Assembly (NCBI RefSeq): GCF_010731855.1
Contig: NZ_AP022620.1
Coordinates: forward strand, 1,736,001 to 1,800,000
Direction: 5' to 3'
Length of the DNA: 64,000 bases
Source of the DNA: Mycolicibacterium anyangense
Lineage (GTDB): Bacteria > Actinomycetota > Actinomycetes > Mycobacteriales > Mycobacteriaceae
In this document: in pieces, positions 34,668 through 42,671 of the stretch
Layout of the letters: the number at the start of each line of letters is the position of its first letter
Position numbering within the stretch: the stretch's first letter is position 1
Made by a program: the position numbers and the translations under genes
Notes under the pieces: generated by a model
The model's database searches: none
Told to the model about the DNA's origin: nothing
What the model saw: the letters and a program-made list of their open reading frames with translations, nothing else

Positions 34668-35780
34668 ATGACCAGAACGCGTGACGACGACGCGTGCCCG
34701 GGCGCCCTGCAGGTGCACCAGGCCGCCGACGGCGCGTTGGCCCGGCTGCGGATCCCCGGCGGCATGATCACCGCTACCCAACTGGACGCCCTGGCCGAGG
34801 CGGCCACCGAATACGGCAACGGCACCATCGAGCTGACCGCCCGCGGCAATCTGCAGCTGCGCGGGGTCACCGATGCCGATGCGGTCGCCGACGCGGCGGC
34901 CGCTGCCGGGCTGCTGCCCTCCCCGAGCCATGAGCGGGTGCGCAACATCGTGGCGTCCCCGCTGTCCGGACGGCACGGCGGACGGGCCGACGTGCGGCCG
35001 TGGGTCGGCGAACTCGACCGCGGCATCCAAGCCGACCCCGATCTGGTCCGGCTGCCCGGGCGCTTCATGTTCAGCCTCGATGACGGATCCGCGGACGTGT
35101 CCGGGCTGCGGGCCGATGTGGGGGCCCACGTGCTGGACGACGGGGTGGCGCTGCTGCTCGCCGGACGGGACACCGGCGTGCGGCTGCCGCCCGACGAGGT
35201 GGTCGACACGTTGCTCGAGGTCGCCCGACGCTTCGTCGCGGTGCGCGCGACCGCCTGGCGGGTGACCGAATTGCCCGACAGCACAGCTCTTCTCGCCGGC
35301 TTCGAAGTGCAACAGCCCGCCGGTGACGGCTATCCCCCGACGGTGCGGCCACCGGTGGGCTGGATCGTCCAGGACGACGGCCGGGTCGCGTTGGGAGCCG
35401 GTGTGCCGCTCGGCGTGCTGACAGCGCGTCACGCGCAGTTCCTCGCCGCCATCGCAGCTCCGGTGGTCATCACACCGTGGCGGTCGGTGTTGGTGTGCGA
35501 CCTCGACGAGCCGGTGGCCGACACCTCCCTGCGGGTGCTGGCGCCGATGGGGCTGGTCTTCGACGAGACATCGCGGTGGCTGGACATCAGCGCGTGCGTC
35601 GGCAGCCCGGGATGTGAGAAGTCACGGGCCGATGTCCGTGCGGAGGCCACCAGGGCGGTGGACGATCCGACGGTGCAGGGCCACGTCCATTACGTGGGCT
35701 GCGAAAGGGCCTGTGGCAGTCCACTGTCGGGCCTGGTGATGGTGGCCGACGGCCAAGGATTCTCTGCACTGCGACGTTAG
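34668..35780 (+). CDS. cobG: Precorrin-3B synthase
   Basis: CobG is the oxygen-dependent monooxygenase that turns precorrin-3A into precorrin-3B in aerobic cobalamin synthesis. The 370-residue protein is related to nitrite/sulfite reductases: ELTARGNLQLRG is the siroheme-type motif, and the [4Fe-4S] ligands are Cys310 and Cys316 (CVGSPGC) and Cys345 and Cys349 (CERAC). The start is fixed by the -10 box six bases upstream; the frame itself is open back to 34050 inside the neighbouring gene. Its presence shows the aerobic pathway. Confidence 0.95.
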   Translation: MTRTRDDDACPGALQVHQAADGALARLRIPGGMITATQLDALAEAATEYGNGTIELTARGNLQLRGVTDADAVADAAAAAGLLPSPSHERVRNIVASPLSGRHGGRADVRPWVGELDRGIQADPDLVRLPGRFMFSLDDGSADVSGLRADVGAHVLDDGVALLLAGRDTGVRLPPDEVVDTLLEVARRFVAVRATAWRVTELPDSTALLAGFEVQQPAGDGYPPTVRPPVGWIVQDDGRVALGAGVPLGVLTARHAQFLAAIAAPVVITPWRSVLVCDLDEPVADTSLRVLAPMGLVFDETSRWLDISACVGSPGCEKSRADVRAEATRAVDDPTVQGHVHYVGCERACGSPLSGLVMVADGQGFSALRR

Positions 35781-35809
35781 CCGCGGCCACGAGGGGGTAG
35801 CAGCCCGTC

Positions 35810-36682
35810 GTGCCGGATCCCCGAGTCGGGTTGGCCGTCGGCGCGTTGTGCATCTCGATGTCGGCGGTGCTGTTGAACCTCGCGAATACCAGCTCCGCGA
35901 CCGCGACGGTCGGTCGTTGCGTGCTTGCCCTACCGATCATGGCCATTCTCGCCGTTCGCGAGAAACGCACGCGCGAAAGACTTTCCGGCCCGGCGATGCT
36001 GTCCGCACTCGCCTGCGGGTTGCTGTTCGCCGGCGACATGCTGTGGTGGACACAGGCGATCTTCGAGATCGGCGCCGGCCTGTCCACCGTGTTGGTGAAC
36101 ACCCAGGTGGTGATCGTGCCGCTGCTGGCCTGGTTGATCGACGGCGAAAAGGTACGGCGGCGCTTCCTGCTGGCCCTTCCCGTCGTGATCGCGGGCGTCG
36201 TGCTGACCGGCGGCGTCGCCGACCACGGGCTGCACGGTCAGGTGTTCGCCGGCACGCTGCACGGCCTGGCTGCCGCGCTGTGCTATTCCGGGTTCCTCTT
36301 CCTGTTGAGGCGCGGCGGCAAGGCCGGCCAGCCCGTCCAGACCTACGCGGTGGTGCTGGTGACCGCCGCGGCCGTCGCTGCCGGGCTCGCACCGTGGTGG
36401 GGCGGGCTGGACATCGCGCCGGGGTGGGCGAGCCTGGGGTGGCTGCTGCTCGTGACGCTCACCGGACAGCTGCTCGGCTGGCTCCTGGTGGCCCGCCTGT
36501 CGGGCAAGGTCGCCAGTGAGACCAGCTCCGTGCTGCTGTTGCTGACCCCGGTCGGAGCGCTGGCGCTGGGAATGCTGCTACTCGGCGAACGACCTGCGCT
36601 GCTTCAGCTGGTGGGCTGCGGGTTGGTGATCGCGGGAGCCTACGTCGTGGTCGCAGACAGCGGCGGAAAGGCCGGATCGTAG
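35810..36682 (+). CDS. EamA/DMT-family transporter between cobG and cobH
   Basis: The 290-residue protein has ten predicted helices in two EamA halves (for example MLWWTQAIFEIGAGLSTVLVN, given as WWTQAIFEIGAGLST, and TSSVLLLLTPVGALALGMLL). DMT transporters usually export or import amino acids, nucleosides or other small metabolites. Its place 29 bp after cobG and 9 bp before cobH suggests a link to cobalamin or its precursors, but M. tuberculosis has cobG and cobH side by side, so it may be an inserted passenger. The start is GTG at 35810, preceded by GAGGGGG. Confidence 0.85.
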   Translation: MPDPRVGLAVGALCISMSAVLLNLANTSSATATVGRCVLALPIMAILAVREKRTRERLSGPAMLSALACGLLFAGDMLWWTQAIFEIGAGLSTVLVNTQVVIVPLLAWLIDGEKVRRRFLLALPVVIAGVVLTGGVADHGLHGQVFAGTLHGLAAALCYSGFLFLLRRGGKAGQPVQTYAVVLVTAAAVAAGLAPWWGGLDIAPGWASLGWLLLVTLTGQLLGWLLVARLSGKVASETSSVLLLLTPVGALALGMLLLGERPALLQLVGCGLVIAGAYVVVADSGGKAGS

Positions 36683-36685
36683 GCT
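36680..36685 (+). promoter_or_regulatory. -10 box (TAGGCT), leaderless cobH
   Basis: TAGGCT begins with the TAG stop codon of the transporter gene and is followed by six bases and the cobH ATG at 36692. It would give cobH and cobIJ their own leaderless transcript. Confidence 0.5.
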
Positions 36686-36691
36686 GATCGG

Positions 36692-37318
36692 ATGCTCGAC
36701 TACACCCGCGACGCAGCCGAGATCTATCGGCAGTCGTTCGCGACGATCCGCGCCGAGGCCGACCTGGCCCCGTTTCCCGAGGACGTCGCGCGGGTGGTGG
36801 TCCGGCTGATTCACACCTGCGGGCAGGTCGACCTGACCGAGCACGTCTCGTTCACACCGGGGGTCGTCGCCGCCACTCACGCCGCACTCGCCGCCGGGGC
36901 GCCCATCCTGTGCGACTCGTCGATGGTGGCCGCTGGAATCACCGCCGCCCGGCTGCCCGCCCGCAACGAGGTCGTGTCGCTGGTCGCCGACCCGCGCGCG
37001 CCCGAACTGGCCGAGCAACGCGGGACGACGCGCTCGGCGGCGGGAGTCGAACTGTGGGCCGACCGTCTCGGCGGTGCGGTGCTGGCCATCGGGAATGCGC
37101 CGACGGCACTGTTCCGGTTGTTGGAGTTGATCGACGAGGGTGTGCCGGCACCGGTGTCGGTGCTGGGCGGCCCGGTCGGGTTCGTCGGTTCGGCCCAATC
37201 CAAGGACGAACTCGTCGAGCGTCCGCGCGGGATGGACTACCTGGTGGTCCGGGGCCGACGCGGCGGCAGCGCGATGGCCGCCGCCGCAGTGAATGCGATT
37301 GCGACCGAACGCGAATGA
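36692..37318 (+). CDS. cobH: Precorrin-8X methylmutase
   Basis: CobH moves the C11 methyl group to C12, turning precorrin-8X into hydrogenobyrinate. The 208-residue protein has the catalytic His region [11 protein letters not shown] (His43 is the expected proton donor in the family), the substrate loop [10 protein letters not shown] and [13 protein letters not shown]. The stop overlaps a possible ATG of cobIJ (37315), so translation may be coupled. Confidence 0.96.
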   Translation: MLDYTRDAAEIYRQSFATIRAEADLAPFPEDVARVVVRLIHTCGQVDLTEHVSFTPGVVAATHAALAAGAPILCDSSMVAAGITAARLPARNEVVSLVADPRAPELAEQRGTTRSAAGVELWADRLGGAVLAIGNAPTALFRLLELIDEGVPAPVSVLGGPVGFVGSAQSKDELVERPRGMDYLVVRGRRGGSAMAAAAVNAIATERE

Positions 37319-37332
37319 GCCACAGGGAGAGC

Positions 37333-38799
37333 ATGAGCGGAACGCTCTACGGTGTCGGGCTGGGTCCTGGCGACCCCGAGTTGGTGACCGTGAAGGCCGC
37401 CCGGATCATCGGCGAAGCCGATGTGGTGGCCTACCACAGCGCTCGCCACGGCCGCAGTATCGCGCGCCGTATCGCCGAACCGTATCTGCGTGCCGGACAG
37501 CTCGAGGAGCACCTGGTCTACCCGGTCACCACCGAGACCACCGACCACCCGGGTGGCTACGCCGGCGCGATGGAGGACTTCTACCGGGAGGCCGCCGACC
37601 GGATCGCCGCGCATCTGGCCGCCGGCCGCGACGTCGCCCTGCTGGCCGAGGGTGATCCGCTGTTCTACAGCTCCTACATGCACATGCATACCCGGCTCAC
37701 CGCACGCTTCGATGCGGTGATCGTTCCGGGGGTCACGTCGGTCAGTGCCGCCTCGGCGGCCATCGCCACCCCGCTGGTGACCGGTGAGGAAGTGCTGTCA
37801 GTGCTTCCCGGCACCATGCCGGTGCGCGAACTCGCCCGCCGGCTGGCCGATGCCGACGCCGCCGTGGTGATGAAGCTGGGACGGACGTACCCGCAAGTGC
37901 GCGAAGCACTTTCGATGGCGGGACGACTGGACGAGGCATTCTATGTCGAGCGCGCCAGCACCGATGCGCAGCGGGTGCTGCCGGCCGGCGAGGTCGACGT
38001 GGACACGGTGCCCTACTTCTCGATCGCGGTCGTCCCCGGCGGGCGTCGGGCCGCACCTACCGCGGGGAGCGTCGTGGTGGTGGGCCTGGGCCCGGGCGAT
38101 GTGGACTGGATGACCCCACAGAGCCGCCACGAGCTGGACTCCGCGACCGATCTGATCGGTTATGGGCCGTATCTGGATCGGATCCCGTTGCGCAGTGGCC
38201 AGATTCGGCACCCCAGCGACAACACCGACGAGCCGGCCCGGGCCCGGCTGGCCTGTGAACTCGCCGAGCAGGGCCGTGCAGTCGCGGTGGTGTCCTCCGG
38301 TGACCCCGGCGTGTTCGCGATGGCCACCGCGGTGCTCGAGGAGGCCAAGCAGTGGCCCGACGTGCCGGTGCGCGTCATCCCGGCGATGACGGCGGCGCAG
38401 GCGGTGGCCAGCCGGGTCGGCGCCCCGCTGGGCCATGACTACGCGGTGATCTCACTGTCCGACCGGCTCAAGCCGTGGGAGGTCATTTCCGCGCGGCTGT
38501 CGGCGGCGGCCGCCGCCGATATGGTGCTCGCGATCTACAACCCGGCGTCCAAGAGCCGCACCTGGCAGGTCGCCGCGATGCGCGAGCTGCTGCTGGAGCA
38601 CCGCGACCCCGGTACCCCGGTGGTGATCGGCCGCGATGTGGCCGGCCCCCAGGAGACGGTCAAGGTGGTGCGCCTGGCCGACCTGGATCAGGCTGACGTG
38701 GACATGCGCTGCCTGCTCATCATCGGTTCGTCGCAGACCCAGTGGTACACCGCAGCCACCGGCGACACCGTATTCACCCCGCGTCGCTACCCGACCTGA
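37333..38799 (+). CDS. cobIJ: Fused precorrin-2 C20- and precorrin-3B C17-methyltransferase
   Basis: The 488-residue protein joins two SAM-dependent tetrapyrrole methylases. The first half (CobI) begins GVGLGPGDPELVTVKA and methylates precorrin-2 at C20. The second half (CobJ) restarts at VVVGLGPGDVDWMTPQS (about residue 245) and makes precorrin-4 with ring contraction. Each half has the GxGxGDPxL SAM loop, and AEGDPLFYSS and SSGDPGVFAMA are the second motifs. This fusion is normal in mycobacteria. The ATG at 37333 has CAGGGAGAGC upstream; ATG 37315 is an alternative. The 3' end overlaps cobK by 13 bp on the opposite strand. Confidence 0.95.
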   Translation: MSGTLYGVGLGPGDPELVTVKAARIIGEADVVAYHSARHGRSIARRIAEPYLRAGQLEEHLVYPVTTETTDHPGGYAGAMEDFYREAADRIAAHLAAGRDVALLAEGDPLFYSSYMHMHTRLTARFDAVIVPGVTSVSAASAAIATPLVTGEEVLSVLPGTMPVRELARRLADADAAVVMKLGRTYPQVREALSMAGRLDEAFYVERASTDAQRVLPAGEVDVDTVPYFSIAVVPGGRRAAPTAGSVVVVGLGPGDVDWMTPQSRHELDSATDLIGYGPYLDRIPLRSGQIRHPSDNTDEPARARLACELAEQGRAVAVVSSGDPGVFAMATAVLEEAKQWPDVPVRVIPAMTAAQAVASRVGAPLGHDYAVISLSDRLKPWEVISARLSAAAAADMVLAIYNPASKSRTWQVAAMRELLLEHRDPGTPVVIGRDVAGPQETVKVVRLADLDQADVDMRCLLIIGSSQTQWYTAATGDTVFTPRRYPT

Positions 38800-39518
38800 A
38801 GCCCCGCAACCCAGTCCACGGCCTCCTGCACGGTGCTCACCGTGGTCACCCCGGCGGGCAGTGGTGGCCGGTCGATCATCACCACCGCCACACCCAGGTC
38901 CGCGGCGGCTGCGAGCTTGGCGCTGGTCAGCTCTCCCCCGCTGTTCTTGGTCACCAGCACGTCGATGGCCCTGTCCCGCAACAGCGCATACTCATCGTCA
39001 TAGCCGTACGGCCCGCGGGAGAGCAGCAGCTCGTGGTGCACCGGCAGCACATCGGAATCCGGCGCTGTCACCACCCGGATGAGGAACCAGGCGTCGCTGC
39101 CGGCGAAGGGTGCGACACCGGATCGGCCGTTGGTCAGAAAGACCCGCGAGAAGCCCTGCTGGGCAACGGCTTCAGCGGCCTCGACATCGGACCCGACCAC
39201 CCTCGCCGCGCCGGGATCCCAGGCCGGTCGGGCCAGGACCAGGTGCGGCAACCCCAGGTGCCCGCATACTTGTGCTGCGTGGGCGGTCATGGTGGCCGCG
39301 AAGGGATGGGTGGCGTCGACGACCGCGCCGATGCCGTTGTCACGCAGCCAGCGAGCCAGTCCGTCGACGCCACCGAACCCACCGATACGCACCGGCCCGA
39401 CCGGCAGCGCCGGATCGGGTACCCGGCCGGCCAGTGAGCTGACGATGTCGATGCCTGGGTGCAGCCGAGCCGCCAGTGCCCGAGCTTCCCCGGTGCCGCC
39501 GAGCAGCAGGAGCCGCAT
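38787..39518 (-). CDS. cobK: Precorrin-6A reductase
   Basis: CobK uses NADPH to reduce precorrin-6A to dihydro-precorrin-6A. The 243-residue protein starts with a dinucleotide fold, LLLLGGTGEARALAARL, and has the family pattern VVDATHPFAATMTAHA and VTKNSGGELTSAKLAAA. Its start ATG shares one base with the cobM stop (TGATG), so it is translated with cobM in the SDR-cobL-cobM-cobK operon. Confidence 0.95.
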   Translation of the reverse strand: MRLLLLGGTGEARALAARLHPGIDIVSSLAGRVPDPALPVGPVRIGGFGGVDGLARWLRDNGIGAVVDATHPFAATMTAHAAQVCGHLGLPHLVLARPAWDPGAARVVGSDVEAAEAVAQQGFSRVFLTNGRSGVAPFAGSDAWFLIRVVTAPDSDVLPVHHELLLSRGPYGYDDEYALLRDRAIDVLVTKNSGGELTSAKLAAAADLGVAVVMIDRPPLPAGVTTVSTVQEAVDWVAGLQVG

Positions 39519-40273
39519 CAGTGGCTGCTGCCCCGGGTGCGTCCCGAGGAGTACAGGTAGCTGTCCGTGAAGCCTTCGGCGCCGAGCACCTCGCCGATGA
39601 TGATCAACGCGGTGCGGGTGACCGACGCGGCATGCATCTGGGCGGCGATGCCGGCGAGGGTGCCGCGCAACACCACCTCCTGCGGCCAGCTGGCGAAGGC
39701 GACGACGGCCACCGGCGTGTCCGGCCGATGGCCGCCGTCCAGAAGTTCGGCGACGATCGCGTCGATGCGGTGTGCGGCGAGATGGATCACCAAGGTGCCA
39801 CCCGAGCGGGACAGGGTGGTCAGGTCTTCGCCCTCGGGCATGGCGGTCGACAGGGTCGCCACCCTGGTCAGGGTGATGGTCTGCGCGACGCCGGGCACCG
39901 TCAGTTCACGGCCCAGGATGGCGGCGGCCGCCGCGAAAGCGGGTACGCCCGGGACGATCTCGTAGCCGATCCCCAGAGCGTCGAGCCGGCGGCACTGCTC
40001 GGCGACGGCACTGTAGAGGGACGGGTCACCGGAGTGCAGCCGGGCGACGTCGTGGCCGGCGGTGTCGGCGGCCTCGATCTCGGCGATGATCTGGTCGAGG
40101 GTCAGCGGCCCGGTATCGACGACCCTGGCCTGCGGCGGACACAGTGCCAGCAGGTCGTCGGGCATGATCGAGCCGGCGTACAGGCAGACCGGGCAGCGCT
40201 GCAGCAGCCGCTGGCCGCGCACGGTGATCAGATCGGCCGCGCCCGGTCCGGCGCCGATGAAGTAGACCGTCAC
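39518..40273 (-). CDS. cobM: Precorrin-4 C11-methyltransferase
   Basis: CobM methylates precorrin-4 at C11 with SAM to make precorrin-5. The 251-residue protein opens [19 protein letters not shown], has YAGSIMP and HSGDPSLYSA as substrate and SAM motifs, and IPGV-type loop EIVPGVPAFAAAAA. The GTG at 40273 overlaps the cobL stop (GTGA), which fixes the start against a longer reading from 40318. Confidence 0.96.
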   Translation of the reverse strand: MTVYFIGAGPGAADLITVRGQRLLQRCPVCLYAGSIMPDDLLALCPPQARVVDTGPLTLDQIIAEIEAADTAGHDVARLHSGDPSLYSAVAEQCRRLDALGIGYEIVPGVPAFAAAAAILGRELTVPGVAQTITLTRVATLSTAMPEGEDLTTLSRSGGTLVIHLAAHRIDAIVAELLDGGHRPDTPVAVVAFASWPQEVVLRGTLAGIAAQMHAASVTRTALIIIGEVLGAEGFTDSYLYSSGRTRGSSH

Positions 40274-41451
40274 AGCGTCCTCACCGCCCACTGGGTGATC
40301 GGCATCGCCGGGCGCCACCCGGTGAAGCCGCCGAGCGGTTCGCCGCGGTAGTGCTGGAACCGGCGCAGCTCACCGCCGAGGCGTGAATGCCATTCCAGCA
40401 CAAGGGCTTCAGATTCCGCAGTGACGGCGTTGGCGACCAGTCGTCCACCCGGCCGCAGCCGGTCCAGACATGCGGCGAGCAGGCCGGGGCTGGTCAGCCC
40501 GCCACCGACGAACACGGCGTCGGGTTGCGGTGCGCCATCGAGACTCTCCGGTGCGGCGCCGCGGATCTCGATCTCGGCACCGAAGGCGGTGGCGTTGACG
40601 GCGATCCGGTCGCGCCGCTCCTGGTGGCTTTCGAAGGCCACCGCCCGGCATCCCGGCGCGCTGCGGCACCACTCCACCGCGATACTGCCGGATCCGGCGC
40701 CGACGTCCCACAGGAGTTCACCCGGGCGCGGAGCCAGCACGGCCAGCGTGACGGCCCGGATGGTCTGTTTGGTGAGCTGCCCGTCGTGTGCCAGCACGTC
40801 GTCGGGCAGCACCTGGGCGATGCGCTCGTCGGGCAGGTAACGCACCGCGATGACGTTGAGATCGTCGACGTCACCGGGCGGCACCGCCGCCCAGGCGTCG
40901 GCCGCTGCGCTACGGATCCGCTCACCCGGGCCCCCCAGCTGCTCCAGAACGGTGAATTCAGAAGTGCCCCGACCGGTTTCGACCAGCAGAGTCGCCAGCT
41001 CGGCGGGTGTGGCAGCACCCCGGGACAGCACCAGCGCCCGGCCGCCGCGCCGGACGGCGGTATGCACCGGCGCGGTGACCAGGCTGATGACCTCGGTGTC
41101 CTGGGCAGCCCAGCCGAGCCGGGCGCAGGCCAGCGTCACCGACGAGATGTGGGGCAGTACCCGCACCCGGCCGGTGCCGTGGCGCCGGATCAGCGAGGTC
41201 CCGATACCGTGCAGCAACGGATCACCGCTGGCGACCACATGGATGTCGCCGTCCGGGTGGTCGTCGAGCAGACGCGCCAGAGCCGGAGCCATCGGCGACG
41301 GCCAGCAGTGCCGCGGGGCGACAACGGTCTCGTCGAGCAGATCGAGTTGACGTTGTGAGCCGTAAATGACAGTCGCACTGCGCAATTCGGCAGCCGACGC
41401 CGCCGTCAGCCCGGCCATGCCGTCCGCGCCGATGCCCACCACCACGATCAT
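40270..41451 (-). CDS. cobL: Precorrin-6Y C5,15-methyltransferase (decarboxylating)
   Basis: The 393-residue CobL has two parts: a CbiE-like tetrapyrrole methylase (1 to about 200; [26 protein letters not shown]) and a CbiT-like Rossmann methyltransferase (about 215-393; [24 protein letters not shown]). It methylates C5 and C15 and decarboxylates the C12 acetate, giving precorrin-8X, the CobH substrate. The ATG at 41451 overlaps the stop of the upstream SDR gene (ATGA). Confidence 0.96.
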   Translation of the reverse strand: MIVVVGIGADGMAGLTAASAAELRSATVIYGSQRQLDLLDETVVAPRHCWPSPMAPALARLLDDHPDGDIHVVASGDPLLHGIGTSLIRRHGTGRVRVLPHISSVTLACARLGWAAQDTEVISLVTAPVHTAVRRGGRALVLSRGAATPAELATLLVETGRGTSEFTVLEQLGGPGERIRSAAADAWAAVPPGDVDDLNVIAVRYLPDERIAQVLPDDVLAHDGQLTKQTIRAVTLAVLAPRPGELLWDVGAGSGSIAVEWCRSAPGCRAVAFESHQERRDRIAVNATAFGAEIEIRGAAPESLDGAPQPDAVFVGGGLTSPGLLAACLDRLRPGGRLVANAVTAESEALVLEWHSRLGGELRRFQHYRGEPLGGFTGWRPAMPITQWAVRTL

Positions 41452-42197
41452 CGGGGCAACCTCCGCCACACCGCTTGCGGCAGCAGTTTCATCCCGAAGA
41501 ACATCGGCCGCAACGCCCACGGCACCCAGACCGTGCGCCGACCTGCCGCCAGCGCCCGCGCCGTGGCGTCGGCCACCTGGGCGGGTGTGCTCGACAGCGG
41601 TGCCGGATCCATCCCCTCGGTCATCCGGCCGATCACGAAGCCCGGCCGCACGATCAGCAACCGGACCCCGCTGCCGTGCAGTGCGTCGGCCAGCCCGCAG
41701 GCGAAGCCGTCCAGACCGGCCTTCGCCGAGCCATAGACGTAGTTGGCGCGCCGCACCCGCACACCCGCCACCGAGGAGAACACCACCAGCGCACCGCGAC
41801 CAGCCGACCGCATACCGGCGGCGAGGTGGGTCAGCAGGCTGATCTGGGCGACGTAGTCGGTGTGCACGATCGCCACGGCGTGCTCGGCGTCGGTCTCGGC
41901 CCTGGTCTGGTCGCCCAGAATGCCGAAGGCCAGCACCGCGGTGCCCAGCGGGCCGTGCTCGGCGATCAGCCTGGCGACCAGCGGTCCGTGGGAGGCGAGG
42001 TCGTCGGCATCGAACTCGACGGTGTGCACGGCGGCGGCCCCCGCCTCGCGGACGGTGGCGGCCTCGGCGTCGAGCCGGTCGGCACCGCGGGCCGCCAGCA
42101 CCACCGAGGCCCCGGGCGCCAGTCGGACGGCGAGCTGCACACCGATTTCGCTGCGGCCGCCGAAGATCACCACCGGACCGGCTCCCGTGTCACTCAC
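41448..42197 (-). CDS. Short-chain dehydrogenase, DprE2-like (Rv2073c homologue)
   Basis: The 249-residue SDR has a modified nucleotide loop, [11 protein letters not shown], a conserved VFSSVAG before the active site and the catalytic pair in YVYGSAKAG. The overall style is that of DprE2, the reductase that completes decaprenyl-phospho-arabinose synthesis, but this gene is not beside dprE1 and is probably a paralogue with another substrate. It is the first gene of the minus-strand operon and is coupled by a 4-bp overlap to cobL, as Rv2073c is beside cobL in M. tuberculosis. The start is GTG. Confidence 0.85.
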   Translation of the reverse strand: MSDTGAGPVVIFGGRSEIGVQLAVRLAPGASVVLAARGADRLDAEAATVREAGAAAVHTVEFDADDLASHGPLVARLIAEHGPLGTAVLAFGILGDQTRAETDAEHAVAIVHTDYVAQISLLTHLAAGMRSAGRGALVVFSSVAGVRVRRANYVYGSAKAGLDGFACGLADALHGSGVRLLIVRPGFVIGRMTEGMDPAPLSSTPAQVADATARALAAGRRTVWVPWALRPMFFGMKLLPQAVWRRLPR

Positions 42198-42233
42198 GGG
42201 TGTCGATTATTCACTGCGCTAGCGTGGAGGTTG

Positions 42234-42647
42234 ATGGCGAACTCTACGACGCGGCTGACCAGCGATGCGCTGGCATTTCTGACCGAGCGCCACCTCGCGA
42301 TGCTCACGACACTGCGTGCCGACAACTCGCCGCATGTGGTGGCCGTCGGATTCACCTTCGACCCGATCACCCACATCGCCCGGGTGATCACCAGTGACGG
42401 CTCGCAGAAGGCAGTGAACGCCGAGCGGTCCGGAGTGGGCGTGCTCTCCCAGGTCGACGGGGCGCGCTGGCTGTCGCTGGAGGGGCAGGCCAGTGTGAAC
42501 CGCGACCCGGGCGCGGTCCGCGAGGCCGAACTGCGCTATGCGCAGCGCTACCGCACCCCGCGGGTCAACCCGCGACGCGTGGTGATCGAGGTGCACGTCA
42601 CCCGGGTGCTCGGCTCGTCGAGCTTGCTGGATCGCCCCAAGGACTGA
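42234..42647 (+). CDS. F420-dependent biliverdin reductase family protein (Rv2074 homologue)
   Basis: The 137-residue split beta-barrel protein has the same length as Rv2074 of M. tuberculosis, which uses reduced F420 to reduce biliverdin-IX-alpha to bilirubin. [22 protein letters not shown] and the basic [15 protein letters not shown] strand (shortened) are typical of the FDOR-B group. GGAGG lies at the right distance from ATG 42234. It is divergent from the SDR-cob operon, the same arrangement as Rv2073c/Rv2074. Confidence 0.9.
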   Translation: MANSTTRLTSDALAFLTERHLAMLTTLRADNSPHVVAVGFTFDPITHIARVITSDGSQKAVNAERSGVGVLSQVDGARWLSLEGQASVNRDPGAVREAELRYAQRYRTPRVNPRRVVIEVHVTRVLGSSSLLDRPKD

Positions 42648-42659
42648 ACCGCACGCAGG

Positions 42660-42665
42660 TAGGCT
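42660..42665 (+). promoter_or_regulatory. -10 box (TAGGCT), leaderless MOSC-fusion gene
   Basis: TAGGCT, six bases, then the GTG at 42672. Confidence 0.5.
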
Positions 42666-42671
42666 CGCACC

